Below are positions 8,732 through 16,819 of a stretch of 22,085 bases of DNA, piece after piece. The stretch is taken from NCBI GenBank assembly GCA_022865865.1, contig JALHTN010000111.1, positions 1 through 22,085 of the forward strand. The letters are read 5' to 3'. The notes under the pieces were generated by a model. The model made no database searches and was not told the DNA's origin. It worked only from the letters and a program-made list of their open reading frames with translations. The position numbers were made by a program, and so were the translations under genes. The stretch's first letter is position 1; every line of letters starts with the position of its first letter. Source of the DNA: Anaerolineales bacterium. Its GTDB lineage: Bacteria; Chloroflexota; Anaerolineae; Anaerolineales; UBA4823.

Positions 8732-9430
8732 ATGGATCAAGAAAGTGAAACAAATGGAAAGCCTGAATCACCAGAAGCGGGAATGACTCCATATATTGAT
8801 CTACCAACCAGATTTGATCGCTGGGAACCGCTGGCTGAAATAATTGCCACTTTAGTCCTGGCGCTTGCTACCGTGGCCACCGCCTGGAGCGGGTACCAGT
8901 CTGCCCGTTGGGGTGGTGAGCAGTCTACCAGCTACAGCCAGGCGGGAGCCTTGCGTACTGAATCAACCCGGGCTTCGAATCAGGCCGGGCAGCTGATTCA
9001 AATTGATATTGGGTTATTCGCAAATTGGATCAATTCATTTGCAGCTGAAGATGAGCGGTTATCCAACTTTTACGAAGACCGATTTCGTGATGAATTCCAA
9101 CCTGCTTTCGATGCCTGGGTAGCGACTGACCCAGCCAACAATCCAGATGCCCCCAAATCACCATTCGCGATGCCGGAATACCAGGTAAGCCTGGTCCAAG
9201 AAGCAGATCGCCTGGAAGTTGAAGCCACAGAAACCTTCGCCAAAGGACAGGTTGCTAACCAGACCAGTGATAACTACATCCTCAACACGGTTTTCCTGGC
9301 CTCGGTGATGTTCCTGGGTGGTATTGCCACACGCTTTAAAGCCATGTCAGCCCGCTGGGTTATCATCTTGTTCAGCTTGCTGATCTTGGTTTTCGGCTTG
9401 TACAATATTCTCACATACCCGATCATCTAA
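8732..9430 (+). CDS. unrecognised integral membrane protein with three predicted helices
   Basis: I do not recognise a named family with certainty. The 232-aa protein has a charged N-terminus of about 35 residues, then a first membrane helix in AEIIATLVLALATVATAWSG. A soluble, Gln/Glu-rich, probably helical middle of about 110 residues follows (about 60-170). Two C-terminal helices come next: NTVFLASVMFLGGIATRF and WVIILFSLLILVFGLY. The layout resembles small bacterial DUF4337-like proteins, but this is a loose impression. The in-frame ATG at 8645 would add 29 residues. ATG at 8732 is preferred because GGAGAG sits 6 nt upstream of it and the extra residues look unstructured. It is transcribed alone: a strong terminator follows at 9500. 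No function can be assigned. Confidence 0.75.
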   Translation: MDQESETNGKPESPEAGMTPYIDLPTRFDRWEPLAEIIATLVLALATVATAWSGYQSARWGGEQSTSYSQAGALRTESTRASNQAGQLIQIDIGLFANWINSFAAEDERLSNFYEDRFRDEFQPAFDAWVATDPANNPDAPKSPFAMPEYQVSLVQEADRLEVEATETFAKGQVANQTSDNYILNTVFLASVMFLGGIATRFKAMSARWVIILFSLLILVFGLYNILTYPII

Positions 9431-9499
9431 AATCCAAATCGGAAAATCCTGTTTCCAATATCTGATTGCTAAATTATTGGCTCGAAACACATTCATTTG

Positions 9500-9534
9500 A
9501 TTACCCGGTTGACACATACCGGGTAATTTTTATT
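9500..9534 (+). terminator. rho-independent terminator
   Basis: ATTACCCGGT (9500-9509) and ACCGGGTAAT (9518-9527) form a perfect 10-bp stem with an 8-nt loop, followed by TTTTATT. It ends the transcript of the upstream membrane-protein gene, 70 nt after its stop codon. Confidence 0.85.
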
Positions 9535-9960
9535 AATGATCACAGAAATCTCATAACATAGGAGGTTTCTACGGCCAATCATCAGGTCAATAGCATCGGA
9601 AATAAAATTTCCCTCTCGAGGATGCACTAAAGTGGGTTGCTGCTCATCCCCCTACTTGTGGGCATGTCCTCATCCAACTAATCTGGTGGGAGTTTACTGC
9701 TTCGATCGGACTTAGATTGCTCTGCGTTGGGCATTGCCTGGATGACGAGTTTTTTTATTACTCGCTTTCCCTTCCGCGCAAGGTGTCGTCGTGCTGCACC
9801 AGGTGCTCAATGATTAACCACACCCGTAAGGTATCTTCCTGGATGCTGTTTATATTCTGGTTGGTCCTCTCTCTGATTGGCGCGAGGGCAATTAATGGTT
9901 ATATGCGCACGTCTTAAGATTAATCCATCAGCCTTCTCTGGACCAATCAAGGTCAAGGTT
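9535..9960. other. intergenic stretch without a recognisable gene
   Basis: About 430 bp between the terminator at 9500-9534 and the stop codon of the minus-strand DUF6790-like gene. A TTG-initiated 66-codon frame (9717-9917, plus) contains a hydrophobic run (MLFIFWLVLSLIGARAING) and the doubled tetrapeptide RKVS. It has no clear ribosome site and no homology I recognise. A weak 5-bp hairpin CGAGT/ACTCG flanks a T run near 9745-9765. I see no transposon ends or RNA gene. It may be decayed coding DNA. Confidence 0.5.
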
Positions 9961-10665
9961 TCATTGCCACCAGAACTGATGCCAGGGAGAACGCATGATG
10001 ATCACAACCAGAACTACAATGGAAATGAGTATGCCAAACAGCGTAAGCAGTACTGGCTGATCAAGCCCAAATCCAAGGCCGAAGGTAGTGGCCACAACTG
10101 CGGTAACAATCCCAGCTGCCAGACCGAGCGGCTGCCGCCACTGGTCAAATTCTATTGTCCCAGACTCGGACTCTGGCCTGGCTTCTGCTCGCCGGGCGGC
10201 AATCAGGAATCCAATCAGCAGGGTCGGTCGAACTAAGTTGGAAAAATTTTGAATTGTATTACCAGGGGCTAGATTTCCCGTATTGATGATATCAAGTATA
10301 TGGACGATGGTTGCCCCAACACCAAGAATGGTGACTGCAATCACCGTTGCTTCACGGAATCCATCTCGGCGGATGACAGCGATAATGCCAAGGACCCCAA
10401 TCACCAGGTTGGCGAAACCCATCTCCAGCTGGAAAGGACTCCCTGCTGGCCAGCCAACCGCCTCCGCTACTTGATCGGATAGGAATAAATGTCCGAAGAA
10501 TCCACCGATCCCACTTCCGGCAACACCCAGCGCAAACAGAAAGATCAGGAAGGTTTCCAGCTTGCGCTCTCGGGACCCAGCTGAGCGATCGATCAGCAGA
10601 ACCTCTCCAGCCAGCAGCAGCGGAAGAATGGTGAAAATAATGATGCGAATGGCAAAAATCGTCAT
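9961..10665 (-). CDS. seven-helix membrane protein, DUF6790-like
   Basis: A 234-aa, very hydrophobic protein. Seven likely membrane helices lie roughly at residues 4-24, 38-61, 84-98, 106-126, 143-157, 180-200 and 205-224. The central signature EAVGWPAGSPFQLEMGFANL followed by an Arg-Arg-Asp-Gly-Phe-Arg turn resembles proteins annotated as DUF6790, whose function is not known. ATG at 10663-10665 is preceded by AGGAG 8 nt upstream on the minus strand. The VOC gene lies 73 nt upstream on the same strand, so both could share a transcript. Family assignment is from memory of the GWPAGSPFQ motif. Confidence 0.75.
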   Translation of the reverse strand: MTIFAIRIIIFTILPLLLAGEVLLIDRSAGSRERKLETFLIFLFALGVAGSGIGGFFGHLFLSDQVAEAVGWPAGSPFQLEMGFANLVIGVLGIIAVIRRDGFREATVIAVTILGVGATIVHILDIINTGNLAPGNTIQNFSNLVRPTLLIGFLIAARRAEARPESESGTIEFDQWRQPLGLAAGIVTAVVATTFGLGFGLDQPVLLTLFGILISIVVLVVIIMRSPWHQFWWQ

Positions 10666-10738
10666 TTGACCTGCTCCTGATTAAATTTGAATTCGAACTT
10701 AATAGGTTGGTTTCCAGGACGGGTCCACTGAAGTGTTT

Positions 10739-11140
10739 CTACTCAATTTCGAAATACGGATTCCAGGCAATTTCCCAGAGGAAACCATCAGGATCTTTGA
10801 AATAACCTGAATAGCCACCCCAATCTGCTTTCTGAGGTTCCTTTACGATCTGACCGCCAGCGGATGCAGCTTGTTGAATCAGAATATCCACATTTTCACC
10901 TGTTTTTACATTGTGGGCCAGGGTAAATCCTTGAAATCCTTCCCCTTCTCCGTGCTGGTTGGCATCCGCGGCCAGGGCTTCTCTAGGGTATAAAGCCAAC
11001 CATGTGCCACTCAGCTCAAAAAAGGCGATCTGCCCTTCATAACCTTTCTGGAGAGGTAGGCCAAGCCCATCTTGATAAAAGTGGACCGAGCGTTCCAAAT
11101 CCTGCACCCCCAGTGTAATGATACTGATGCGAGGTTCCAT
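10739..11140 (-). CDS. VOC-superfamily (glyoxalase/bleomycin-resistance-like) protein
   Basis: Small cytoplasmic protein of 133 aa with the vicinal-oxygen-chelate fold. The first half has ISIITLGVQDLERSVHFYQD then GLGLPL, the standard opening betaalphabetabetabeta module. The second half ends with GYFKDPDGFLWEIAWNP, the usual FxDPDGxxxEI closing motif. The Glu of WEIAW is a conserved VOC metal-ligand position. The reaction cannot be told from sequence: members include lyases, dioxygenases and antibiotic-binding proteins. The length fits a single-unit VOC protein that dimerises. ATG at 11138-11140 is preceded by AGGAC 8 nt upstream on the minus strand. Confidence 0.88.
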   Translation of the reverse strand: MEPRISIITLGVQDLERSVHFYQDGLGLPLQKGYEGQIAFFELSGTWLALYPREALAADANQHGEGEGFQGFTLAHNVKTGENVDILIQQAASAGGQIVKEPQKADWGGYSGYFKDPDGFLWEIAWNPYFEIE

Positions 11141-11495
11141 GATGTGTGTCCTGAGTTAAAAATATGTAGTGTGATTTTTACCCGACCTGCGGTTTCAAGA
11201 AATCCCAGGTTGTGAAGTAATATACCAAGTTTTACCATATGTATTGCATTGTATCGATTCAAATTTACCACACCCAGGTTGGAAGCCTATCGAATAGCTT
11301 GCGTAGTAATGAAGAGCCTCCCATTGCTGAGAGGCTCTTTACGATGCAATCTGAGGGCTGGTTCCCAACCCGGGTTCGATGCGGCGGTGATGTGGGGGTC
11401 AATGAGGGCATCATGTGCGGGTCGATGTTGCAGCGATGTCTGGATGGATGAAACTGTGATGTCGGGGTTGGTTCCTCCAAATCCTCAGGAATTGC
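11141..11495. other. intergenic stretch with one strong hairpin
   Basis: 355 bp between the end of the bc-complex operon and the VOC gene, both on the minus strand. It holds the 9-bp hairpin listed at 11312-11339. The part from 11341 to 11480 is GC-rich and open in several frames, but none has a ribosome site or recognisable protein. It likely contains the operon 3' end and the VOC promoter; I could not identify the latter. Confidence 0.5.
11312..11339. terminator. perfect 9-bp hairpin downstream of the bc operon
   Basis: AAGAGCCTC (11312-11320) and GAGGCTCTT (11331-11339) pair perfectly around a 10-nt loop. It lies 157 nt past the last gene of the minus-strand respiratory operon. Neither strand has a good T tract after it (TTTACG on plus, CATTAC on minus). 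It may be a 3' stabiliser or weak terminator. Confidence 0.45.
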
Positions 11496-12686
11496 TTATG
11501 GTGAGACTGAAGTCTCAGTTGCTTCTGGGACTTCAGGTACTGCGGTCGGTGATAGTGCCGCCGCTTCTTCGGCGGTTTCCACAGTGCCTCCGAGAACCCA
11601 TCTTTCTAAGATATCGATCAGTTCGGGCTTCAGAGCTCGCGTGGGCGGCATCGGACCACCGGCTTCAATCTCTTCGCGGTTGATCATCAAAATATTGTTC
11701 GAAGTCAAATCTCCAGGGATCACATTGGGGAAGTGATCACCGGTCTCCATGACCTCCTGGTAGGTGCGCATCAGGTAATTATTATTCTTCTTGCCTGGGC
11801 GGTGGCAGGAGATGCAGTAGCGTTTGATAATTGGTTCGATATGCACTTCATAGGAAGGGATTTCGTCTGGACCGAGAGCTGGAATGGCACCCGCTTGAGC
11901 AGCTTCCTGGGGAATCTCAACCCGTTCATCCCAGGTATAGCGCATAAAGGTAACGATGGCATCAATTTCGCCGCGCGATAATTCCCCACCATACCCCAAT
12001 CCAGCAGGCGGCATACCCAAATCTGGTTGACCATAGTCAATGACAGTGTAGAGGGTCTCATCTGAGCGGGTGTACATTTCGTCCTGGCTGTTGATCGGCT
12101 TGACAAAAACGCCTTCTAAGCCTTCCACACCAACTATCTCCCCGCCTTCACCCTCAGCCCCATGGCATTCAACACACTGTATTGAATACAAATCCTGTCC
12201 CAGGACAATTTTTTCTGTGATGGTGGTCGCAAGCGCGGTTTCTTCCTGGGGGGGAGTGGTCACCGCAGCAACGATGGTCAATCCGATGATGCCAATCACC
12301 ACGACGATCATGGTTACAGTCGCTACCTTCCGCTTCTTCCAGTATCGGAACGGGCTGCGATCGTAGAACGGCAGCAGGAGCAAGGCCAGCACGGCGATGG
12401 TCGGAATAATTACTGTTCCCACCCATTCTATCTGACCTGGGAAATACTTCAACATCTGGAACAGGAATAAGAAATACCATTCCGGTCGGGGGATATAAGA
12501 ACTATCGCTCGGATCTACTGGTGGTTCAGCTGCCACACCCACAAATATCGCCAATCCAAGCAGCAGCAAAAAGATGCCAAAAGATACCAGCAGATCTTTG
12601 TAGATGATATCCGGGTAAAACTTGACCCCTTCCGCTTTTTCCTTTTTATATTCTTCTAGATACTCTTGCTTCTGTTTCTCGTCCAA
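11496..12686 (-). CDS. cytochrome b subunit IV fused to dihaem cytochrome c (bc-type complex)
   Basis: 396-aa membrane subunit of a quinol-oxidising cytochrome bc complex. Residues 1-140 correspond to subunit IV (C-terminal half of cytochrome b): an amphipathic start, a helix at 32-52, the Qo-site PEWYF at 68-72, and helices near 88-106 and 121-141. A cytochrome c part follows with two haem c sites, CVECH (170-174) and CISCH (290-294). Met224 in GMPP and Met345 in GPMPP are candidate sixth ligands. The tail is rich in Pro, Ala and Glu. In Bacillus, QcrC carries one haem c in such a fusion; here there are two. The start codon is TTG (12684-12686), supported by AGGAG 7 nt upstream on the minus strand. 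It lies 17 nt after the b6 gene in the order Rieske, b6, IV-c. Confidence 0.92.
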   Translation of the reverse strand: MDEKQKQEYLEEYKKEKAEGVKFYPDIIYKDLLVSFGIFLLLLGLAIFVGVAAEPPVDPSDSSYIPRPEWYFLFLFQMLKYFPGQIEWVGTVIIPTIAVLALLLLPFYDRSPFRYWKKRKVATVTMIVVVIGIIGLTIVAAVTTPPQEETALATTITEKIVLGQDLYSIQCVECHGAEGEGGEIVGVEGLEGVFVKPINSQDEMYTRSDETLYTVIDYGQPDLGMPPAGLGYGGELSRGEIDAIVTFMRYTWDERVEIPQEAAQAGAIPALGPDEIPSYEVHIEPIIKRYCISCHRPGKKNNNYLMRTYQEVMETGDHFPNVIPGDLTSNNILMINREEIEAGGPMPPTRALKPELIDILERWVLGGTVETAEEAAALSPTAVPEVPEATETSVSP

Positions 12687-12693
12687 ACGACCG

Positions 12694-12698
12694 CTCCT
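12694..12698 (-). promoter_or_regulatory. ribosome binding site that fixes the TTG start of subunit IV-c
   Basis: AGGAG on the minus strand (CTCCT on plus) stands 7 nt before TTG at 12684-12686, with no competing ATG nearby. It lies in the gap to the cytochrome b6 gene. Confidence 0.65.
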
Positions 12699-12703
12699 GG
12701 GAT

Positions 12704-13372
12704 TTATTTTTCATTTTCCTTGGGCATACTGGAGATGCCTAAGCGGATGACCAAGTACATATGAACGCTGATCAACCCAATGATCACAACTGGCAGGAAC
12801 AAGATGTGAACTGAGAAAAAGCGCGCTAAGGTGACAGCGCTTAAATCAGTTCCACCACGAAGGATCCGCAGGATGAAATCTCCAATCACTGGGACCGTCC
12901 CGGCAATTGCCGTTCCCACAGTTGTCGCCCAATAAGCACGCTGGTTCCATGGCAGCAGATATCCTGTAAATCCCATCCCCAGGGTTGCCAGGAGCAAAAC
13001 GACACCCGTCAACCAGGTGATCTCGCGGGGAAACTTATAGGCACCCATAAAAAATGTTCGCAGCATATGGATAAAGACAAAGATTACCATCAAGGTCGCG
13101 CCCCAATGATGGATGCCTCTGATCAGCCACCCGAAAGTCACACCAGTCATGATGTATTGGATGCTGTCGTAGGCTTTCTCTGGATCTGGCACATAATATA
13201 CCGATAAGAAAATTCCTGTAATCCCCTGCACAGCAAACAGGAAAAGACTGGCACTCCCCAGGGTAAACCACCAATTTACTTTGGGAACTTTACGGTCAAA
13301 TACCAAATTGTAAATTGAAAAAAGGCCTAATCGTTCATCCAGCCAGGTGATTACTTTAGTGGTCATCTTCAC
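12704..13372 (-). CDS. cytochrome b6-type subunit of the bc complex
   Basis: 222-aa four-helix half-cytochrome b that binds two haems b and shuttles electrons across the membrane. The haem ligands are His88/His102 in helix B and His189/His204 in helix D. The 15-residue distance in helix D is the b6 type, as opposed to 14 in mitochondrial b. WLIRGIHHWGATLMVI and GYLLPWNQ are family landmarks. In b6f proteins a Cys (NIFYCLGG) binds the extra haem c(i/n); the aligned stretch here is NWWFTLGS with Thr37, so that covalent haem is probably absent. The start is GTG at 13370-13372, overlapping the Rieske stop (GTGA), which indicates translational coupling; ATG two codons later is an alternative. The C-terminal half is the separate subunit IV-c gene. 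Confidence 0.95.
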   Translation of the reverse strand: MKMTTKVITWLDERLGLFSIYNLVFDRKVPKVNWWFTLGSASLFLFAVQGITGIFLSVYYVPDPEKAYDSIQYIMTGVTFGWLIRGIHHWGATLMVIFVFIHMLRTFFMGAYKFPREITWLTGVVLLLATLGMGFTGYLLPWNQRAYWATTVGTAIAGTVPVIGDFILRILRGGTDLSAVTLARFFSVHILFLPVVIIGLISVHMYLVIRLGISSMPKENEK

Positions 13373-13860
13373 AATTCCATGTGTTTAATGGATAGAATCC
13401 CTTCCTCCACTTTGGTTTCATAATCATAAAGTGGTTCAGGGGGTGGCCCGGCGACAACCTGACCTTCCTTATTAAAACGGCCATCGTGACATGGACAGAA
13501 ATAAATATTCGTTTCTTCCGTCCAGGTTACTCGACAGCTCAAATGAGTGCACATATTTGAGTAAACTCTAACTTCAGATTCCCCCTGCCCAGGGCGCCAT
13601 ACATAAGCGCCGTAACTGTTCACGGTTTTCTCCCAACCGTTGATCTTGGTACGGGTATATGAAAATAAGGTCGGGTCATCAATGGGATATGCATCCAGTG
13701 GACCGAGAGGGATCCATGCTTCTTCCTCTTGCTTTTTTAAAGCAGGTGATACGAGGTAAGCGATGGCTGGGATACCGATGATCAGTCCCATCACAGTACC
13801 AAGACCTACTAGAACGATATTGACAAAATCCCGGCGTTGGACCTCATGTGAATCAGCCAT
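13369..13860 (-). CDS. Rieske [2Fe-2S] iron-sulfur protein of the bc complex
   Basis: 163-aa electron-accepting subunit that takes the first electron from quinol. The N-terminus has RRDFV (9-13) followed by a hydrophobic helix (14-37), consistent with a Tat-type uncleaved anchor. The cluster ligands are Cys104/His106 in CTHLSC and Cys122/His125 in CPCHDG, with the disulfide pair Cys109/Cys124. ATG at 13858-13860 is preceded by GGAGAG about 6 nt upstream. It is the first gene of a three-gene operon with b6 and subunit IV-c. On the minus strand a TATAAT lies at 13921-13926 upstream, but with no clear -35. It faces sdhC across 181 bp, so both respiratory operons may share regulation. Confidence 0.96.
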   Translation of the reverse strand: MADSHEVQRRDFVNIVLVGLGTVMGLIIGIPAIAYLVSPALKKQEEEAWIPLGPLDAYPIDDPTLFSYTRTKINGWEKTVNSYGAYVWRPGQGESEVRVYSNMCTHLSCRVTWTEETNIYFCPCHDGRFNKEGQVVAGPPPEPLYDYETKVEEGILSIKHMEL

Positions 13861-14041
13861 TCAATCTCTCCATCATCCACCGATAATCATCCAGAATAAT
13901 TTTAGATGAAATTGCCATGAATTATAAGGATATCTGAAACTAATAATCCATGATCATTGTCACTTTTCTGAGGATACACGTGAGTGCAATAATACCATTA
14001 CTCGAAAATTTGTTTCTTGCCAGAGGTTGAGGAGGTAACAG
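13861..14041. promoter_or_regulatory. divergent control region between bc-complex and sdh operons
   Basis: 181-bp AT-rich gap between the Rieske start (minus) and sdhC start (plus). A minus-strand TATAAT (13921-13926) could serve the bc operon. For sdh, TTGTCA at 13957-13962 is the best -35-like string but no -10 at proper spacing was found. The sdhC ribosome site GAGGAGG closes the region. No clear operator palindrome was seen. Confidence 0.4.
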
Positions 14042-14431
14042 ATGGGACTCAAGCGCCGGGTAGGGTTCTTCGCTGGACTCAAATACCGCGGTGGTGGCCC
14101 GATGTGGGCATGGGTGCTCCATCGGATTACAGGAATCGCCTTGGTGCTGTTTGTTGGTACGCATGTCTTTGCCTCTTTCTTCATGCAGCAAACCGGCAGC
14201 GATTTCGCCACCAATATCAACATCGTTTATGAATCTTGGATTTTCCAGATCGTTGTCGTCTTTATCGTAATATTTCATGGCCTTAACGGGCTGCGCATCG
14301 CGATCCTAGATATCTGGCCAAAATACCAGGTGTTCCAACGCGAAGCTTTATGGCTTCAGTGGTTGGTTTTCATCCCCATCTACGGTCTGACGGTATTCAT
14401 TATTATTCAACTGGCTATCACTGGCAGCTAA
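14042..14431 (+). CDS. sdhC: succinate dehydrogenase cytochrome b556-type anchor subunit
   Basis: 129-aa membrane anchor of succinate:quinone oxidoreductase. It has three likely helices, at about 24-48, 66-86 and 103-126. The start HRITGIALVLFVGTHVF gives His27 and His41, and FHGLNGLR gives His79, as candidate haem b ligands and quinone-site residues. ATG at 14042 is preceded by GAGGAGG. It is the first gene in the order C, D, A, B, and sdhD starts 20 nt after its stop. The HGxNGLR motif also occurs in the next protein, so the two anchors look like ancient paralogues. sdhC versus sdhD naming is by position. Confidence 0.9.
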   Translation: MGLKRRVGFFAGLKYRGGGPMWAWVLHRITGIALVLFVGTHVFASFFMQQTGSDFATNINIVYESWIFQIVVVFIVIFHGLNGLRIAILDIWPKYQVFQREALWLQWLVFIPIYGLTVFIIIQLAITGS

Positions 14432-14451
14432 CAGCCAAAAGGGATCAAGAG

Positions 14452-14871
14452 ATGAGTTCTCGAACTGTACAACCTGGCTTATCATTTGAATATGTGATGT
14501 GGATCTTCACCCGCATCTCAGGATTATCATTGATCCTGCTGGCAGCTATCGGAGTGATCAGCGCCTTTGCTTTAGGTGCCAGAACACAGGTTGACTTGCC
14601 CACTCTGATCCGCTGGACTTTTTTTCCAAACCCAAATCATGTTATCAACAGCAACATCCCTGACGTGACCCTTGGTTGGGCGAATGCCTTCTGGCAGGTA
14701 ATTCAGATCCTGATCGTATTTTTTGGCGTCACGCATGGTTTTAATGGTTTACGGGTGGTGATCGAGGATTACATTGGTCCATCAATAGCAATACCTTTTT
14801 TACGCGGCTTCATTTTCCTGCTGTGGTTGTTTTCATTAGTTGTCGCAGTTTATGTGGTTCTCTTCTCTTAG
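14452..14871 (+). CDS. sdhD: succinate dehydrogenase hydrophobic anchor subunit
   Basis: 139-aa second membrane anchor with three likely helices, at about 18-42, 80-102 and 113-137. THGFNGLR gives His95, corresponding to the HGLNGLR in SdhC. The start region has TRISG where SdhC has HRITG, so one histidine is lacking here. The frame is open further upstream to 14350, but that stretch overlaps sdhC. ATG at 14452 with AGGGA before it is the reasonable start. It is followed by 127 nt before sdhA, unusually long for this operon; see the small frame noted there. Together with SdhC it forms the quinone-reducing site. Confidence 0.88.
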   Translation: MSSRTVQPGLSFEYVMWIFTRISGLSLILLAAIGVISAFALGARTQVDLPTLIRWTFFPNPNHVINSNIPDVTLGWANAFWQVIQILIVFFGVTHGFNGLRVVIEDYIGPSIAIPFLRGFIFLLWLFSLVVAVYVVLFS

Positions 14872-14927
14872 CTCGTGAAAATCTGACTTCACAATTCTTG
14901 GTTACAAAAATATAAAAGGGAGTGATA

Positions 14928-15002
14928 TTGTCTAAATTTATCTTCTCCAGGCTTGTTGACCATCTCATCTCTTACCAGCGGGATCGAGGGATCATTACAT
15001 GA
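14928..15002 (+). CDS. possible 24-residue leader peptide coupled to sdhA
   Basis: TTG at 14928 is preceded by GGAG (14919-14922), 5 nt upstream. It opens a 24-codon frame whose TGA stop overlaps the sdhA ATG as ATGA. The peptide would be basic and hydrophobic, starting [10 protein letters not shown]. The good ribosome site and exact overlap suggest translational coupling, but such a short frame can arise by chance. No homologue is known to me. sdhA also has its own GAGGG site. Confidence 0.3.
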   Translation: MSKFIFSRLVDHLISYQRDRGIIT

Positions 15003-16789
15003 ACATCCATAAATTCGATGTCATCGTTGTCGGGGCGGGAGGTGCGGGTTTGATGGCCGCCCTTTACGCTTCAAAAGATGCTGATACAGCAGTGATCAGC
15101 AAGCTCTACCCAACTCGTTCTCACACCGGAGCGGCCCAAGGAGGGGTTGGCGCTGCACTGGGCAACAGCGAAGAAGATCACCCAGAATGGCATACCTACG
15201 ATACCGTTAAGGGCAGCGATTATCTTGGTGACCAGGAAGAAATTGAATTCATGTGCTCAGAAGCTGTATCCACGGTTTTTGAATTGGAGCACATGGGATT
15301 GCCATTCTCCCGTACTCCGGACGGACGCATCGCGCAGCGCCCCTTCGGAGGACACACAAACAATAACACCGGTTTACCCGTCCGCCGGGCATGCTATGCA
15401 GCAGACCGCACCGGTCATATGATCCTGCAGACACTTTACCAGCAGTGCATCAAGAACCATGTCAATTTTTACGATGAATTCCAGGTGATTGACCTGATCG
15501 TTACGGAAGGTAAAGCTGCAGGAATTATCGCGGTCGAATTATCAACTGGCGAGCTGCATATCTTCCATGCCAAATCGGTGATTATCGCCACCGGAGGGCA
15601 TGGACGGATTTGGGAGATCACATCCAACGCTTATGCCTATTCCGGGGATGGGGTTGCGATTACTTTGCGACGGGGCATACCCGCGGAGGATATGGAGTTC
15701 TTTCAATTCCATCCCACCGGGATTTACCGCATGGGAATCTTAATCACGGAGGGTGTCCGTGGTGAAGGCGGGGTTTTGCTGAATGGTAAGGGTGAGCGCT
15801 TCATGGAAACATATGCTCCCACCGTGAAAGATCTGGCTTCACGGGATGTGATCAGCCGGGCGATGTTCCTGGAAATCCAAGATGGGCGTGGAATTGATGG
15901 TAAGGGATATATGTATTTGGACGTGCGCCCTGAGACGGTTAACAAATATGCGGCCAGCGATGGACGGGTACGACCGGATGGCAGCCCATACATCGTCACC
16001 GCTGAGGAAATCCTCTCAAAGCTGCCGGACATCGTGGATTTTTGCCGTACCTACCTGGGTGTAGACCCGGTTTCCCAGCCTATGCCGGTGCAGCCTACTG
16101 CTCACTATGCCATGGGTGGCATTCCCACCAACAAGTATGGCGAGGTGCTGATCGACGAGAAGAATACCATCATGCCTGGCTTGTACGCAGCCGGCGAAGC
16201 AGCCTGTGTATCGGTCCACGGCGCAAACCGTCTCGGTACTAATTCACTCCTGGATATCCTGGTGTTCGGAAAATATTCCGGATTGAAAGCTGCGGAGTAT
16301 GCGAATAGCGAAAACTACCCTACCCTACCAGATGATCCAACTGATTTCGCCCGCGCTCAATTAGACAGCTTACTGAATTCCTCCGGTGAGGAACGACCCG
16401 AGATCATCGCTGGCGAAATGAAGCAGGTGATGAACGACATGGTGGGCGTCTTCCGCACCGAAGAAGGAATGGCCAGCGCACTGGAAACTATCCGGGAGCT
16501 GCAGCAACGCTTCAAACATGTCAAGGTAGAGGATAAGGGCAAGGTGTTCAACACCGACCTGCTGGCTACCTGGGAATTAGGCAATTTGATCGATCTTGCT
16601 GAGGTTACAACCGTTACTGCTCTAGCGAGGCAGGAGAGTCGGGGCGCTCACGCTCGTGAGGACTACCCGAAACGGGATGATGAGAACTGGATGAAACACA
16701 GCCTGGCCTGGATGCAGGATGGAGAAATTGATCTGCGTTACAAACCGGTGAACATCACCAAATTCGAACCCAAAGAACGTGTTTACTAA
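14999..16789 (+). CDS. sdhA: succinate dehydrogenase flavoprotein subunit
   Basis: 596-aa catalytic subunit that oxidises succinate to fumarate on the cytoplasmic side and passes electrons to SdhB. The dinucleotide fold GAGGAG is at 12-17. His42 in SHTGAAQGG is the covalent FAD site (E. coli His45). His238 in HPTG and Arg282 in SRDV align with E. coli His242 and Arg286 at a constant offset of 4. [14 protein letters not shown] and [13 protein letters not shown] complete the active site and FAD contacts. Length is near the E. coli protein (588). ATG at 14999 has GAGGG about 9 nt upstream. sdhB follows after 30 nt. Fumarate reductase cannot be excluded on sequence, but the operon order and icd context favour succinate oxidation. 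Confidence 0.97.
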   Translation: MNIHKFDVIVVGAGGAGLMAALYASKDADTAVISKLYPTRSHTGAAQGGVGAALGNSEEDHPEWHTYDTVKGSDYLGDQEEIEFMCSEAVSTVFELEHMGLPFSRTPDGRIAQRPFGGHTNNNTGLPVRRACYAADRTGHMILQTLYQQCIKNHVNFYDEFQVIDLIVTEGKAAGIIAVELSTGELHIFHAKSVIIATGGHGRIWEITSNAYAYSGDGVAITLRRGIPAEDMEFFQFHPTGIYRMGILITEGVRGEGGVLLNGKGERFMETYAPTVKDLASRDVISRAMFLEIQDGRGIDGKGYMYLDVRPETVNKYAASDGRVRPDGSPYIVTAEEILSKLPDIVDFCRTYLGVDPVSQPMPVQPTAHYAMGGIPTNKYGEVLIDEKNTIMPGLYAAGEAACVSVHGANRLGTNSLLDILVFGKYSGLKAAEYANSENYPTLPDDPTDFARAQLDSLLNSSGEERPEIIAGEMKQVMNDMVGVFRTEEGMASALETIRELQQRFKHVKVEDKGKVFNTDLLATWELGNLIDLAEVTTVTALARQESRGAHAREDYPKRDDENWMKHSLAWMQDGEIDLRYKPVNITKFEPKERVY

Positions 16790-16819
16790 ATCGTAGGTCG
16801 TAGAGAAGGGAACACACAG

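Noticed and set aside
9717..9917. 66-codon frame with several cysteines and a hydrophobic run
   Set aside because: TTG start without a clear ribosome site, low-complexity repeats (RKVSS twice) and no recognisable domain. It was kept only as a note in the intergenic entry.
13940..14278. Minus-strand frames of 112 and 87 codons over the sdhC start
   Set aside because: They overlap sdhC and the divergent promoter region in antisense and contain no recognisable protein features.
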